This document shows positions 42,682 through 51,443 of a DNA stretch of 64,000 nt, piece after piece. The translations under genes and the position numbers were made by a program. The stretch lies in NCBI RefSeq assembly GCF_036039175.1, contig NZ_JAYXKP010000008.1:1-64000 (forward strand), written 5' to 3'. The first letter of the stretch is position 1; each line of letters begins with the position of its first letter. A model generated the notes under the pieces. That model saw only the letters and a list, made by a program, of their open reading frames with translations. It was not told the origin of the DNA and did no database searches. This stretch comes from Marinilactibacillus sp036039175. GTDB lineage: Bacteria > Bacillota > Bacilli > Lactobacillales > Carnobacteriaceae_A.

Positions 42682-43281
42682 ATGGGACATATTGAAGCAT
42701 TCGATAAAATGGCAGCCACTTATGATACACCTGATAGAAAAATAGTGGCTAAACACTCTGCAGAAGCAATTCATCGACTATTGAATCAAAAAACATCTAA
42801 AACAGCAATTGATTTTGGCTGCGGAACAGGATTACTAAGCCTAGAGTTATCAAAAGATTTTGAATCGATATTAATGATTGATTCATCAGCTGAAATGATT
42901 AACGTAGTAGAAAAGAAGATCAAAGATCCGTCATTTAGTCATTTAACTACAAAATACTTGAATATCGAAACAAACCATGTACTTCCCCAAAAAGTAGATA
43001 CAATTTTTATGTCCTTAGTCTTACACCATATCGCTGATCGAGAAAGCCTATTAGTGAAACTATCTGACGCAATTTATTCAGGTGGACAATTGATGATTAT
43101 TGAGATGGAAAGAAGCGAAGGTTCAAGTCGCCATCATCAAACATGTTCTCAAACAGAACTCGTAGAAAAACTTCCCGATTACAAGTTCAAAAATATTTAT
43201 ACGGAAACTTTTTATCAAACTGTTAACGAAAACGGAGGAAACTCTATTTCTCTTTATATTATTAGTGCTGAGAAAGTGTAA
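42682..43281 (+). CDS. Class I SAM-dependent methyltransferase
   Basis: 199 aa. The SAM loop AIDFGCGTGLLSLEL is near 46-60, the acidic residue MIDSSAEM near 73-80, and the catalytic-region MSLVLHHI near 112. It resembles small UbiE/YcgJ-type methyltransferases; no substrate can be named. It begins 12 bases after the thioredoxin-reductase-like gene with AAAGGAGA, so the two share an operon with the Rrf2 regulator. A 14-bp terminator follows. Confidence 0.85.
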   Translation: MGHIEAFDKMAATYDTPDRKIVAKHSAEAIHRLLNQKTSKTAIDFGCGTGLLSLELSKDFESILMIDSSAEMINVVEKKIKDPSFSHLTTKYLNIETNHVLPQKVDTIFMSLVLHHIADRESLLVKLSDAIYSGGQLMIIEMERSEGSSRHHQTCSQTELVEKLPDYKFKNIYTETFYQTVNENGGNSISLYIISAEKV

Positions 43282-43311
43282 CTTCTGACTGATTTCTAAT
43301 AGAGTCAAATA

Positions 43312-43354
43312 CTTAAAAGGATGATAGCATCAAATCATCCTTTTAAGCTTTTTT
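43312..43354 (+). terminator. Terminator of the Rrf2 operon
   Basis: Perfect 14-bp stem (43312-43325 with 43334-43347), then CTTTTTTG. Confidence 0.95.
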
Positions 43355-43387
43355 GTGCGCGATGAAAAACCGTTTCAACAATTAAAC

Positions 43388-43396
43388 TGGTATAAT
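43388..43396 (+). promoter_or_regulatory. Extended -10 promoter
   Basis: TGG-TATAAT (43388-43396), 38 bases before the TraX-like start; no clear -35. Confidence 0.55.
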
Positions 43397-43433
43397 GTGG
43401 ACTAGAAGAATATACATAGGAGGGACTTAAACG

Positions 43434-44030
43434 ATGCAGAAAACTTTTGATTATAAACTGAATATGATCAAGTGGATTGGGATCATCACAATGACAATAG
43501 ACCACGCTGGCGCTTTTCTTTTCCCTCAATATTTATGGTTAAGATTAATTGGACGAATCGCTTTTCCTTGTTTTTTATATAGCACAGTAGAAGGAACCTT
43601 GCGAACCAGAGATTATAAAAAGTACATCACAAGATTATTACTGCTAGGGGTTATCTCTATGCCGATTACGCCTAATACCATTAATGTTGTATTTTTATTA
43701 GCCGTCTTCTCACTTTCCATAAAGTATCAACGGTATTTTTTAGTGTTTTTATTACTAAGCGTACCAACTGAGTACAGTGTGTATGGATTTTTGTTTGGCT
43801 GGAGTATTTACTGGATAAAAGAACATAATGTAGTGCAAGGCATAGTGGCTGCTGGAATTGTCCAGTTTATTATAGGGATTTCTTTACAAGCTTATTCTGT
43901 ACTGTCTATTCCACTATTTTTATCAGAAAAGGCCATCAAGTTGCCTAGATTACCCAAATATTTTTTCTATTGGTATTACCCATTACATCAAGTTACCCTT
44001 ATCCTCTTATCCATGTGGATGATTTACTAG
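43434..44030 (+). CDS. TraX-like membrane protein
   Basis: 198 aa polytopic membrane protein with about six hydrophobic segments. The N-terminal LNMIKWIGIITMTIDHAGAFL and LWLRLIGRIAFPCFLYSTVEG segments match the TraX family, named for the F-pilus pilin acetylase. Chromosomal copies in Firmicutes have no known substrate, and there are no conjugation genes here. GGAGG lies before the ATG. It is followed after 16 bases by ribokinase, so the two may share a transcript. Confidence 0.82.
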   Translation: MQKTFDYKLNMIKWIGIITMTIDHAGAFLFPQYLWLRLIGRIAFPCFLYSTVEGTLRTRDYKKYITRLLLLGVISMPITPNTINVVFLLAVFSLSIKYQRYFLVFLLLSVPTEYSVYGFLFGWSIYWIKEHNVVQGIVAAGIVQFIIGISLQAYSVLSIPLFLSEKAIKLPRLPKYFFYWYYPLHQVTLILLSMWMIY

Positions 44031-44046
44031 AAAGGAATAAAATGAT

Positions 44047-44937
44047 ATGTCAAAATTATTAGTAGTCGGCAGTATATCAACGGACTTTGTCGTAGAAACA
44101 AAAAGAGAGCCCAAAGTAGGTGAAACGATTTTTGGGGAAACTTTTCAAACCAATTTTGGAGGTAAAGGCGCTAATCAGGCAGTTGCAGCTGCTAAACTAG
44201 GAGCTGAAGTAGAAATGTTTGGATCTGTTGGTTCAGATGAGTTTGGAAAAAGACTTTTGAACAACCTGAAATGTAATGGTATCGGAGTCGACCACGTGCA
44301 AATCGTTAAGGAATCTCCATCAGGGTCGGCAGTTATAACCGTAATGAATGGAAATAACACGATTATTTATGTAGCAGGAGCAAATGATGCCTATACGGTT
44401 GAATGTCTATTTCAAAATCAACAACAACTAGATATGCTGAAACAAAGGGATATGGTCATAGTCCAAAATGAATTACCACAAGCTACGATTGAAAAATTGA
44501 TTAATCAAAGCTATCAAAATCGTATCCCTGTATTGTACAACCCAGCTCCGGCTAGAAAGCTACCAGAGAATTTGATGGAATTCATTACTTTCCTGACACC
44601 AAATGAAACAGAATTTCAAGAAATGTTTCCTGGACAGTCAATAAGCGAGATGATTAAGAAATATCCCAATAAGCTGATCGTTACGCTGGGACAAAACGGA
44701 GCACAATTTCATGATGGAAATAAAATCATAACAGTGCCTGCGGTCGAAATAGAACATGTAGTGGATACTACTGGAGCCGGAGATACGTTTAATGGAGCCT
44801 TTGCAGTAGCGTATATGGAGGGTCGGACAGTAGAAGAGTGTGTACGATTTGCAAATAAAGCCGCCGCGATTTCAATACAGAAGCCAGGGGCACAAAACGG
44901 CATGCCTACTAAAGAAGAGATTAAAAAACTTTTGTAA
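44047..44937 (+). CDS. rbsK: Ribokinase
   Basis: PfkB-family kinase, ribose to ribose-5-phosphate with ATP. 296 aa. The first PfkB signature is in NFGGKGANQAVAAAKLGAEV near 38-57. The second signature DTTGAGDTFNGAFAVAY near 241-257 holds the catalytic aspartate in GAGD. No ribose transporter, rbsD or RbsR gene adjoins it, so it may salvage ribose from nucleosides, consistent with the deoxyribosyltransferase 6 kb away. Specificity for ribose is inferred from overall similarity. Confidence 0.88.
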   Translation: MSKLLVVGSISTDFVVETKREPKVGETIFGETFQTNFGGKGANQAVAAAKLGAEVEMFGSVGSDEFGKRLLNNLKCNGIGVDHVQIVKESPSGSAVITVMNGNNTIIYVAGANDAYTVECLFQNQQQLDMLKQRDMVIVQNELPQATIEKLINQSYQNRIPVLYNPAPARKLPENLMEFITFLTPNETEFQEMFPGQSISEMIKKYPNKLIVTLGQNGAQFHDGNKIITVPAVEIEHVVDTTGAGDTFNGAFAVAYMEGRTVEECVRFANKAAAISIQKPGAQNGMPTKEEIKKLL

Positions 44938-45118
44938 CATATTGAATTATAGGGACTAAATAAAAAATTATAACAAGGTTTATTTTCTGACATCCGTGAG
45001 CAAATGATATGACATAAAATAGAAAAGATAGTAAACTTGAAGTTACGTAAAGACATAAAATGAACGAACACCTTACTATTAGACACTGTATGCATTCATT
45101 GGAGGAGTCAAGATCAAC

Positions 45119-46741
45119 ATGAACATGAACCTAACTGACCTATTGACCTCGGTAGAGATCGACTCTAGCCGTCCAGCTCAGCTTGAAACAGAAAAAAACG
45201 ATATTCACATTGAGAAAATAGCTTATCATTCAAAAGAAGTAAAGCCACAGACACTATTTGTCTGTATAAAAGGGCACCAAGCAGATGGTCATCAGTATGC
45301 AAGAGATGCCGTAAAAAAAGGCGCAAAAGTCGTAATTGTCGAACAGTTTCTTGAAGACTTAGATGTACTACAGATTAAAGTTAAAGATAGCCGTGAAGCA
45401 TTAGCGATTATATCCAGCAATTTTTTTGGGAATCCATCTAAATCTTTAAGTATATTTGGGATTACAGCGACCAATGGTAAAACAACGATTACTTATATGA
45501 CAGAAGAAATCTTTAAAGCACAACAGCTGAAATCGGGTCTGATCGGAACAATTTTAGTGAAAATGGATAAAGAGATTGAAATGAGTCGGCTAACAACGCC
45601 TGAATCCTATGATTTGCAGCAGCATTTTGCAAAGATGAGAGACCGTCAAATTTCCCATGTATCTATGGAAGTTTCATCTTCAGCGCTTGAACTGAAGCGA
45701 GTTTATAATACTGAGTTTGATGTAGTGGCATTTATGAACATCAGCCCCGAACATATTCGACTGCATGAATCTTTTGATGCGTATTTTAATGCGAAAGCTG
45801 CCTTAATCAGAGAGGCTTCTGAGCAAAGCACAGCTATTTTAAATATTGATGAACCCTTACTGGTCCCTTTAGAAAAACAAACGAAAGCACAAGTGGTAAC
45901 ATTTGGAGTTGAAAATCAATCGGGTACAATCACAGTTTCAGATCTCAGCTTTGTCTCTGGAAAGCCTAAATTCAAAGTGAATATTATGAAATCTTTTACT
46001 TCTTTAACGGGGAAAGAAATTGATAAGATGAGTTTCGATTTGGAGATGTCGGTTCAAGGATACCATTCTATTTTTAATGCACTGACGGCGGTCGTTACAG
46101 GACTAGTCAACGATATACCCGTTGATGTGATTCAAATAGGTATCAAAAATTTCACGGGCGTCGAAAGACGTTTTCAAATGCTTTATGACGAGGAATTTAA
46201 AGTCATAGATGATTTGTTATTAAACCAAAATAATATTGATTCATGTATGGAAACCATTAGTCATCTAGACTACAACAACTTGCATCTTGTGCATGCAATC
46301 CGAGGAAGCAATGGCCCAGAACATAGTACAGAAATTGCGACTTCTTTGGTAGAATGGTTTAATAAAATGAAAGTCAGCAAAATCATTCTGACGACGGCAC
46401 CTTCGCATGTAGAAAAAAAAGATAAAGTATCAGAAGAGGAATTGGATGCCTTCTTAAAAGTAATGAAACAAAATAACATTGATATTACATTTTATGAAGA
46501 ATTGGACGAAACGTTACGCTTCGGTGTTGAACAAGTGAAACCAGATGACATTTTATTAATTTCTGGGGCACATTCAATGGATCAAGGCGCAAGAAAAACG
46601 CTTGAACTACTAAAAGAAATACATCCCAATGTAGACCGCGAAGCAATTAATCAAGTCCTCGATCGTAAATTGATCGGCATGGATCCTGAGGATGTTACTA
46701 AGAAACTTCTACAATATAGTTCTGAACGAGAAAATAGCTAG
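45119..46741 (+). CDS. Divergent MurE-like Mur ligase
   Basis: 540 aa, ATP-dependent amide ligase fold. The N-terminal domain keeps the UDP-sugar pattern (SKEVKPQTLFVCIKGHQADGH). The ATP loop is ITATNGKTT near 115-123, EVSSSALEL near 182 and the carbamylated-lysine segment AYFNAKAAL near 220. Where MurE has GDRDKGKR and the DNPR/DDPR amino-acid motif, this protein has IRGSNGPEH and APSH, so it probably does not add lysine or diaminopimelate in the normal way. Stand-alone second MurE proteins occur in Lactobacillales. GGAGGAG lies upstream; ATG 45125 is an alternative start. Confidence 0.82.
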   Translation: MNMNLTDLLTSVEIDSSRPAQLETEKNDIHIEKIAYHSKEVKPQTLFVCIKGHQADGHQYARDAVKKGAKVVIVEQFLEDLDVLQIKVKDSREALAIISSNFFGNPSKSLSIFGITATNGKTTITYMTEEIFKAQQLKSGLIGTILVKMDKEIEMSRLTTPESYDLQQHFAKMRDRQISHVSMEVSSSALELKRVYNTEFDVVAFMNISPEHIRLHESFDAYFNAKAALIREASEQSTAILNIDEPLLVPLEKQTKAQVVTFGVENQSGTITVSDLSFVSGKPKFKVNIMKSFTSLTGKEIDKMSFDLEMSVQGYHSIFNALTAVVTGLVNDIPVDVIQIGIKNFTGVERRFQMLYDEEFKVIDDLLLNQNNIDSCMETISHLDYNNLHLVHAIRGSNGPEHSTEIATSLVEWFNKMKVSKIILTTAPSHVEKKDKVSEEELDAFLKVMKQNNIDITFYEELDETLRFGVEQVKPDDILLISGAHSMDQGARKTLELLKEIHPNVDREAINQVLDRKLIGMDPEDVTKKLLQYSSERENS

Positions 46742-46747
46742 ATACAC

Positions 46748-46790
46748 AAAATAAGCCTAATCTACGTAAATTGTAGATTAGGCTTATTTT
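46748..46790. terminator. Bidirectional terminator
   Basis: Perfect 18-bp stem (46748-46765 with 46773-46790), 7-base loop. It abuts the stop codon of the convergent minus-strand gene. Confidence 0.95.
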
Positions 46791-47003
46791 TTACTTATCT
46801 TCTTTTTCTTTTTTTGAATAACTGAATGCGCCAAAGGCTGAACCAAACGTTATGCCAAGCGCGATTCCAATGGCCAAGTTGTCCGTTAGTATACCAAGTG
46901 CAGTACCAATTGCTAAACCAATACCGAGATACGAGCCAGCCTCGGTAGCGTTCTTCTTGTTAGTATCTTCATCTTTATCTGGTTTTTGGTCATTAACGCT
47001 CAC
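46791..47003 (-). CDS. Small glycine-rich membrane protein
   Basis: 70 aa. A charged, Asp/Lys/Asn-rich N-terminus (about 1-22) is followed by two hydrophobic glycine-rich segments (about 24-38 and 42-60, with repeated GIxLGI and GLAIG patterns) and a basic tail. This looks like a glycine-zipper membrane hairpin; no function is recognised. The start is GTG at 47003 with AAGGAGG upstream on the minus strand. An ATG at 47008 in another frame is closed at once by TAG. Confidence 0.65.
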   Translation of the reverse strand: MSVNDQKPDKDEDTNKKNATEAGSYLGIGLAIGTALGILTDNLAIGIALGITFGSAFGAFSYSKKEKEDK

Positions 47004-47165
47004 TACATCTAACCTCCTTCAACTCTTGTTTTAAGAACAGTCACGATTATAATAATTGAAGTATAGAATAAGAATAGATGAAAGTAAATTGAAAGAGTAA
47101 AGAGAATTTTTCTGAGACAAATATGGTATCATTCATTTTATAATAAATAGAAGAGAGAGGCATAT

Positions 47166-47936
47166 ATGGACGCATTGATTAGCAAATTACAAAAACGGAA
47201 ATCAACTTTGAGTAATTTAGAAAACCAAGTACTTGAATATATTCTTGCAAATCCAAAAGAAGTCTCTGAAAGTACTATTGAGCAATTAGCAGAGACGCTG
47301 TTCATTTCTACAGCTACAATCTCTAGAACAGCTAAACACTTAGGGTTTAAAGGGTTTCAAGAATTGAAATACGCTATATTGAATTATTATGATGTCGAGC
47401 GGGGAGAACAGAATACTACTAAGCTAGCAAAGGAAGCTACTGTATTTGGAGGTAATATATCAAAGCAAATTGAAAAGTCATTTGAATCTTTAAGCGAAAG
47501 TCAGGTAGACGAAATTGTTTCAATTCTGCTCCAGACCAATACGATTGAGGTAGTTGGCGTAGGAGGAAGCTTACCAGCTTGTATAGATGTATCAAAAAAA
47601 TTAATGGCTTTGGGTAAAAAAGCGACAGCTCGAACAGACTGGGATGAACTTAGAGCAATATCCAAATCTTTGAACAAAAATGATTTAGCAATATTAGTTA
47701 GTTTAAGTGGAGAGACAATTCACATTATTGAGTACGCAACAAACTATATGGAAAGAGGTGTTCCAATCATTGCTGTAGTAGGTGTCTCAGACAGCACTCT
47801 AGAAAAAATTGCCACATATACTTTAAAAGCTTTTGTGGAGCCAGTGTACTTTCAAGATGTAGATCTAAGTTCTAGAGCTGCCTTGAACAGTATATTAGAT
47901 TTCATATTAATTAGAATGGCTGAAGAAAAAAAGTGA
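47166..47936 (+). CDS. RpiR/MurR-family transcriptional regulator
   Basis: 256 aa. The N-terminal helix-turn-helix (about 35-60, TIEQLAETLFISTATISRTAKHLGFKGF) is followed by a SIS sugar-isomerase domain (about 105-240; VVGVGGSLPA and SLSGETIHII hold the phosphosugar-binding serines). Such regulators respond to sugar phosphates. It lies directly before a MalX-like PTS permease and a MalY-like enzyme, with two matching palindromes between, so it most likely controls that pair. Confidence 0.9.
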   Translation: MDALISKLQKRKSTLSNLENQVLEYILANPKEVSESTIEQLAETLFISTATISRTAKHLGFKGFQELKYAILNYYDVERGEQNTTKLAKEATVFGGNISKQIEKSFESLSESQVDEIVSILLQTNTIEVVGVGGSLPACIDVSKKLMALGKKATARTDWDELRAISKSLNKNDLAILVSLSGETIHIIEYATNYMERGVPIIAVVGVSDSTLEKIATYTLKAFVEPVYFQDVDLSSRAALNSILDFILIRMAEEKK

Positions 47937-47939
47937 AAC

Positions 47940-47975
47940 TTGTAAAGCTATACAAAAAGCTGTAAGGAAATACAG
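47940..47975. promoter_or_regulatory. Tandem operators TTGTA-N6-TACAA
   Basis: Two inverted repeats of the same plan, TTGTA-N6-TACAA (47940-47955) and CTGTA-N6-TACAG (47960-47975), centred 20 bases apart, about two helical turns. They are probable binding sites of the RpiR regulator just upstream. Confidence 0.55.
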
Positions 47976-47980
47976 AATAA

Positions 47981-48018
47981 TGTAAGCGGTAGCAATTACG
48001 GTGTTATCCCCTTATACT
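47981..48018 (+). promoter_or_regulatory. cre site and promoter of the malX-like gene
   Basis: TGTAAGCGGTAGCA (47981-47994) matches 13 of 14 positions of the catabolite-response consensus TGWAANCGNTNWCA. It lies where the -35 should be for TATACT at 48013-48018, predicting CcpA repression. Confidence 0.7.
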
Positions 48019-48056
48019 TCAAGAGTAGGCACAATAAGAAGTAAAGGAAGGGATAA

Positions 48057-49628
48057 ATGATGGATAACAAGAAAAAAGTGAGCTTCTGGGAATTTTTTCA
48101 AGGATTAGGAAAGACTTTTATGTTGCCGGTAGCTCTACTAGCATTTATGGGATTGTTGTTAGGGATTGGGAGTTCTTTTTCAACAGAGTCGACTATTGAA
48201 GCTTTGCCATTTTTAGGAAATCCTATTTTACAGATATTATTCAGATTTATGTCGACTATTGGTTCGTTTGCTTTTAGTTATTTACCAGTTATGTTTGCTA
48301 TGGCCATTCCGTTAGGCTTAGTTAGAAAAGAAAAAGGAATTGCTGCTTTTTCTGGCTTTGTCGGCTATACAATTATGAATTTAGCAATTAATTTCTATTT
48401 AACAGAGAATAATGCCTTAGCTGATCCAGAAGCGCTTAGAGAAGCCGGTCAGGGAATGGTATTTGGTATTCAAACGATTGAAATGGGCGTCTTAGGAGGC
48501 ATTATTGCGGGATTAATCGTTTATCAACTCCACAAGCGGTTCTATAAAGTGCAATTGCCAGATAGCTTCTCTTTCTTCTCAGGGGTAAGATTTGTTCCAA
48601 TCGTTACGTCTCTAGTCCTAGCCATTGTGGGATTGATTATACCAATTATTTGGCCAATCTTTGCAGTGGTTATAACAGGTATAGGTACGTTGATACAGAG
48701 TGCCGGGATTTTTGGACCTTTTTTATTTGGAGCAGGAGAGCGACTTTTACTTCCTTTTGGACTGCATCATATTCTTGTAGCGATGGTTAGATTCACAGAA
48801 GCAGGAGGATCAGCGATCATTGATGGGAATCAAGTATTTGGTGCTTTAAATATTTTTTATGCTGAATTGCAACAAGGACTACCAATATCTGGGGATGCTA
48901 CAGCTTTCTTATCTCAAGGTAAAATGCCTACTTTCATTTTTGGTTTACCTGCAGCAGCACTAGCTATGTATCATGTAGCGACTCCTGAAAATAGGCATAA
49001 AATAAAAGGCTTATTAATATCAGGAGTAGTTGCAACAGCTGTTACAGGAATTACGGAGCCTGTTGAATTTCTTTTTCTATTTGTCAGTCCGCTCCTATGG
49101 ATCTTTCACGTGATTATGACAGGTTTAGGGTTTATGGTAATGCCATTAGTTGGAGTTGTTATCGGGAATACAGATGGTGGATTGTTAGATTTCTTGATTT
49201 TTGGAATTATGCAAGGTAGCTACACAAGATGGTGGATGGTCATTGTTATTGGAGCTATGTGGTTTACAATTTATTACTTTGTATTTAAAACAGTTATTCT
49301 AAAATTTAACTTGAAAACACCAGGAAGAGAAAAGTTAACAACAGATACTGACTACACTGAGGAAGAAGTCAGTTATTCAAAAAAAGGGCATTACGATATA
49401 AACGGTATGATTAATGCGCTCGGGGGTTCTGAAAATATTGAAGTGGTTGACAATTGTATCACTCGATTAAGATTAGTTTTAAAAAATGGAAAAATCGTTA
49501 ATGACGATAGACTGAAGGAGTTAGGTGCATTAGGGGTCATTCACTTAGGAGAAAATAATGTACAGGTCATTATAGGAACTAAAGTAACCAGTGTTAGAAA
49601 TGAATTGGATACATTACTGTATGGATAG
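48057..49628 (+). CDS. PTS sugar transporter EIICB, MalX-like
   Basis: 523 aa. The EIIC membrane domain (about 10-420, around ten hydrophobic segments, with the substrate loop ITEPVEFLFLF near 345) is fused to an EIIB domain (about 445-523) whose phosphorylated cysteine is in VVDNCITRLRL. It belongs to the glucose/maltose type (PtsG/MalX). No EIIA is encoded here, so a shared EIIA must serve it. The partner MalY-like gene follows after 13 bases. ATG 48060 is an equally good start. Confidence 0.88.
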   Translation: MMDNKKKVSFWEFFQGLGKTFMLPVALLAFMGLLLGIGSSFSTESTIEALPFLGNPILQILFRFMSTIGSFAFSYLPVMFAMAIPLGLVRKEKGIAAFSGFVGYTIMNLAINFYLTENNALADPEALREAGQGMVFGIQTIEMGVLGGIIAGLIVYQLHKRFYKVQLPDSFSFFSGVRFVPIVTSLVLAIVGLIIPIIWPIFAVVITGIGTLIQSAGIFGPFLFGAGERLLLPFGLHHILVAMVRFTEAGGSAIIDGNQVFGALNIFYAELQQGLPISGDATAFLSQGKMPTFIFGLPAAALAMYHVATPENRHKIKGLLISGVVATAVTGITEPVEFLFLFVSPLLWIFHVIMTGLGFMVMPLVGVVIGNTDGGLLDFLIFGIMQGSYTRWWMVIVIGAMWFTIYYFVFKTVILKFNLKTPGREKLTTDTDYTEEEVSYSKKGHYDINGMINALGGSENIEVVDNCITRLRLVLKNGKIVNDDRLKELGALGVIHLGENNVQVIIGTKVTSVRNELDTLLYG

Positions 49629-49641
49629 GTTGTGAGAAGAA

Positions 49642-50802
49642 ATGGATTTCAACCAAGTTATTGATCGCAGAGGAACACATTGTACTCAATGGGACTATGT
49701 CGAAGATCGATTCGGAGAGAAAGATTTATTACCATTTACGATTTCAGATACAGATTTCGCTTTGCCACACCAAGTTATTCATGCACTTTCTGAAAGGCTG
49801 AATCATGGTGTTTTTGGTTACACACGCTGGAATCATGACGATTTCAAAGAAGCTGTAGAAAATTGGTATATAAATCGATTTGGATTCAAGATAAATAAAG
49901 AATGGATACAATATAGTCCGTCTGTCATATATAGTGTTTCAGCTTTAATCAAAATGCATTCAAAAAAAGGAGAAGGTGTAATTGTCCAAACACCTGCTTA
50001 TGATGCATTTTTTAAAACAATAAAAGGAAATGAGCGGAAGCTTGTTGAAAATCAATTACTGTATAAAGAAGGAGAATATCAAATTGATTTTGATGATCTT
50101 GAGGAAAAACTATCGAATAAAAGCAATAAGATTTTACTTTTTTGTTCACCACATAATCCTACGGGACGTGTCTGGAGTGAAAAGGAGCTAACAACTTTAA
50201 TTCATCTTTGTAGAAAGAATGATGTTTTTATTATATCTGATGAGATTCACATGGATGTCGTTAGAAAGGGATTAAAGCACAATCCACTTTTGAAATTTGG
50301 TGAAGATCAAGTGGCTATAGTTACATCAGGTTCTAAAACCTTTAATTTTCCAGGGCTCATTTTTTCTTATACACTCATTCCGAACGAGTATGATCGCGAA
50401 ATGTTTTTAGACCAACTAAAAGATCAAGATGGTTTATCTTCGGCGAGTATACTAGGTTTGGAAGCTACAATAACAGCATACAATGAGTGTGGAAGTTGGG
50501 TGGAAGAATTAAATAATTATATTGATCAAAATAGTTATTACGTTAAAAGAAGACTAGAATTAGCTTTTCCTGCGATAAAAATTATTGAATCAGAGTCTAC
50601 TTATCTGATGTGGTTAGATATGACAGCTTATCCCGAACAGATGAACGAGATACAAAACAGATTAAGGAGTATTGGTAAAGTAGCGATTATGGACGGTGGA
50701 ATATATGGAGGGAACGGGAAACATTTTTTAAGATTAAATATAGGTTGCCCAAGTTCAAAGTTGGAAAAAGGCTTAGAACGATTGGTCACTAGTTTAAGCT
50801 AA
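49642..50802 (+). CDS. MalY/PatB-like PLP-dependent C-S lyase or aminotransferase
   Basis: 386 aa, fold type I PLP enzyme. The cofactor lysine is K232 in SGSKTFNFPG; SPHNPTGRVW near 170 and SDEIHMD near 200 contact PLP. MalY in E. coli has cystathionine beta-lyase activity and also modulates the maltose activator; PatB in Bacillus is a C-S lyase. Its pairing with MalX-like EIICB reproduces malXY, but here under an RpiR rather than a LacI-type regulator. The true substrate of such pairs is unclear. Confidence 0.87.
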   Translation: MDFNQVIDRRGTHCTQWDYVEDRFGEKDLLPFTISDTDFALPHQVIHALSERLNHGVFGYTRWNHDDFKEAVENWYINRFGFKINKEWIQYSPSVIYSVSALIKMHSKKGEGVIVQTPAYDAFFKTIKGNERKLVENQLLYKEGEYQIDFDDLEEKLSNKSNKILLFCSPHNPTGRVWSEKELTTLIHLCRKNDVFIISDEIHMDVVRKGLKHNPLLKFGEDQVAIVTSGSKTFNFPGLIFSYTLIPNEYDREMFLDQLKDQDGLSSASILGLEATITAYNECGSWVEELNNYIDQNSYYVKRRLELAFPAIKIIESESTYLMWLDMTAYPEQMNEIQNRLRSIGKVAIMDGGIYGGNGKHFLRLNIGCPSSKLEKGLERLVTSLS

Positions 50803-50816
50803 ATCATTTAGGAAAG

Positions 50817-50855
50817 AGTCTAACTATCCAAACTTTAGGGTAGTTAGACTTTTTC
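50817..50855 (+). terminator. Terminator of the malXY-like operon
   Basis: 13-bp stem, nearly perfect (50817-50829 with 50838-50850), then TTTTTC. Confidence 0.9.
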
Positions 50856-50944
50856 GTATAAAATTATAGCGATTGTATCTATTGAAATACAAGTATGCGT
50901 GTTAAGATAAATAAAAGTATTGCATATACCGAAGGAGAATACAT

Positions 50945-51433
50945 ATGAAGAAAATCTACTTAGGCGGCCCCCTTTTTAGTGAAATGGAAGCTAAATACAA
51001 CAAACAATTAGCAACTGAAATGAGAAAGGCATTTAATATCGAGGTATATAATCCTGTTGAAAATGAAGCCATTAATGATAAGTCAGGTTACGCAGATAGC
51101 ATCATGATCGCAGAAGGTGATAATGCACATCTTGAGGCTTCAGACATCTTAGTAGCTTTACTAGATGGCCCGGTCATTGATCCAGGCCTCGCAGCAGAAA
51201 TTGGCTACTTCTATTCAATGAACAAACCGATTATTGGATTGTACACGGACTCTAGACAAGGAAGTTTCGGTAATCAACAAAAACTAGATGCAGTCGACGA
51301 AGTTGCAGAGTCTCAATTTTCTTATGTAAATCTGTATATCGTTGGACTCATCAAGAAACGTGGTAAAATCGTACAGTCGAAAAAAGATCTATTAGACGTT
51401 TTAAAAATAAATTTAAACGAGTTAGATGCTTAG
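50945..51433 (+). CDS. Nucleoside 2-deoxyribosyltransferase
   Basis: Swaps bases between deoxynucleosides in salvage. 162 aa. The N-terminal IYLGGPLFSEME, the nucleophile region MIAEGDNAHLEASD near 58-72 and the LLDGPVIDPGLAAEIGYF segment near 76-94 are family signatures. AAGGAG lies before the ATG. This enzyme is typical of lactobacilli and relatives. The small membrane gene follows directly. Confidence 0.92.
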   Translation: MKKIYLGGPLFSEMEAKYNKQLATEMRKAFNIEVYNPVENEAINDKSGYADSIMIAEGDNAHLEASDILVALLDGPVIDPGLAAEIGYFYSMNKPIIGLYTDSRQGSFGNQQKLDAVDEVAESQFSYVNLYIVGLIKKRGKIVQSKKDLLDVLKINLNELDA

Positions 51434-51443
51434 AAAGGAAGAT

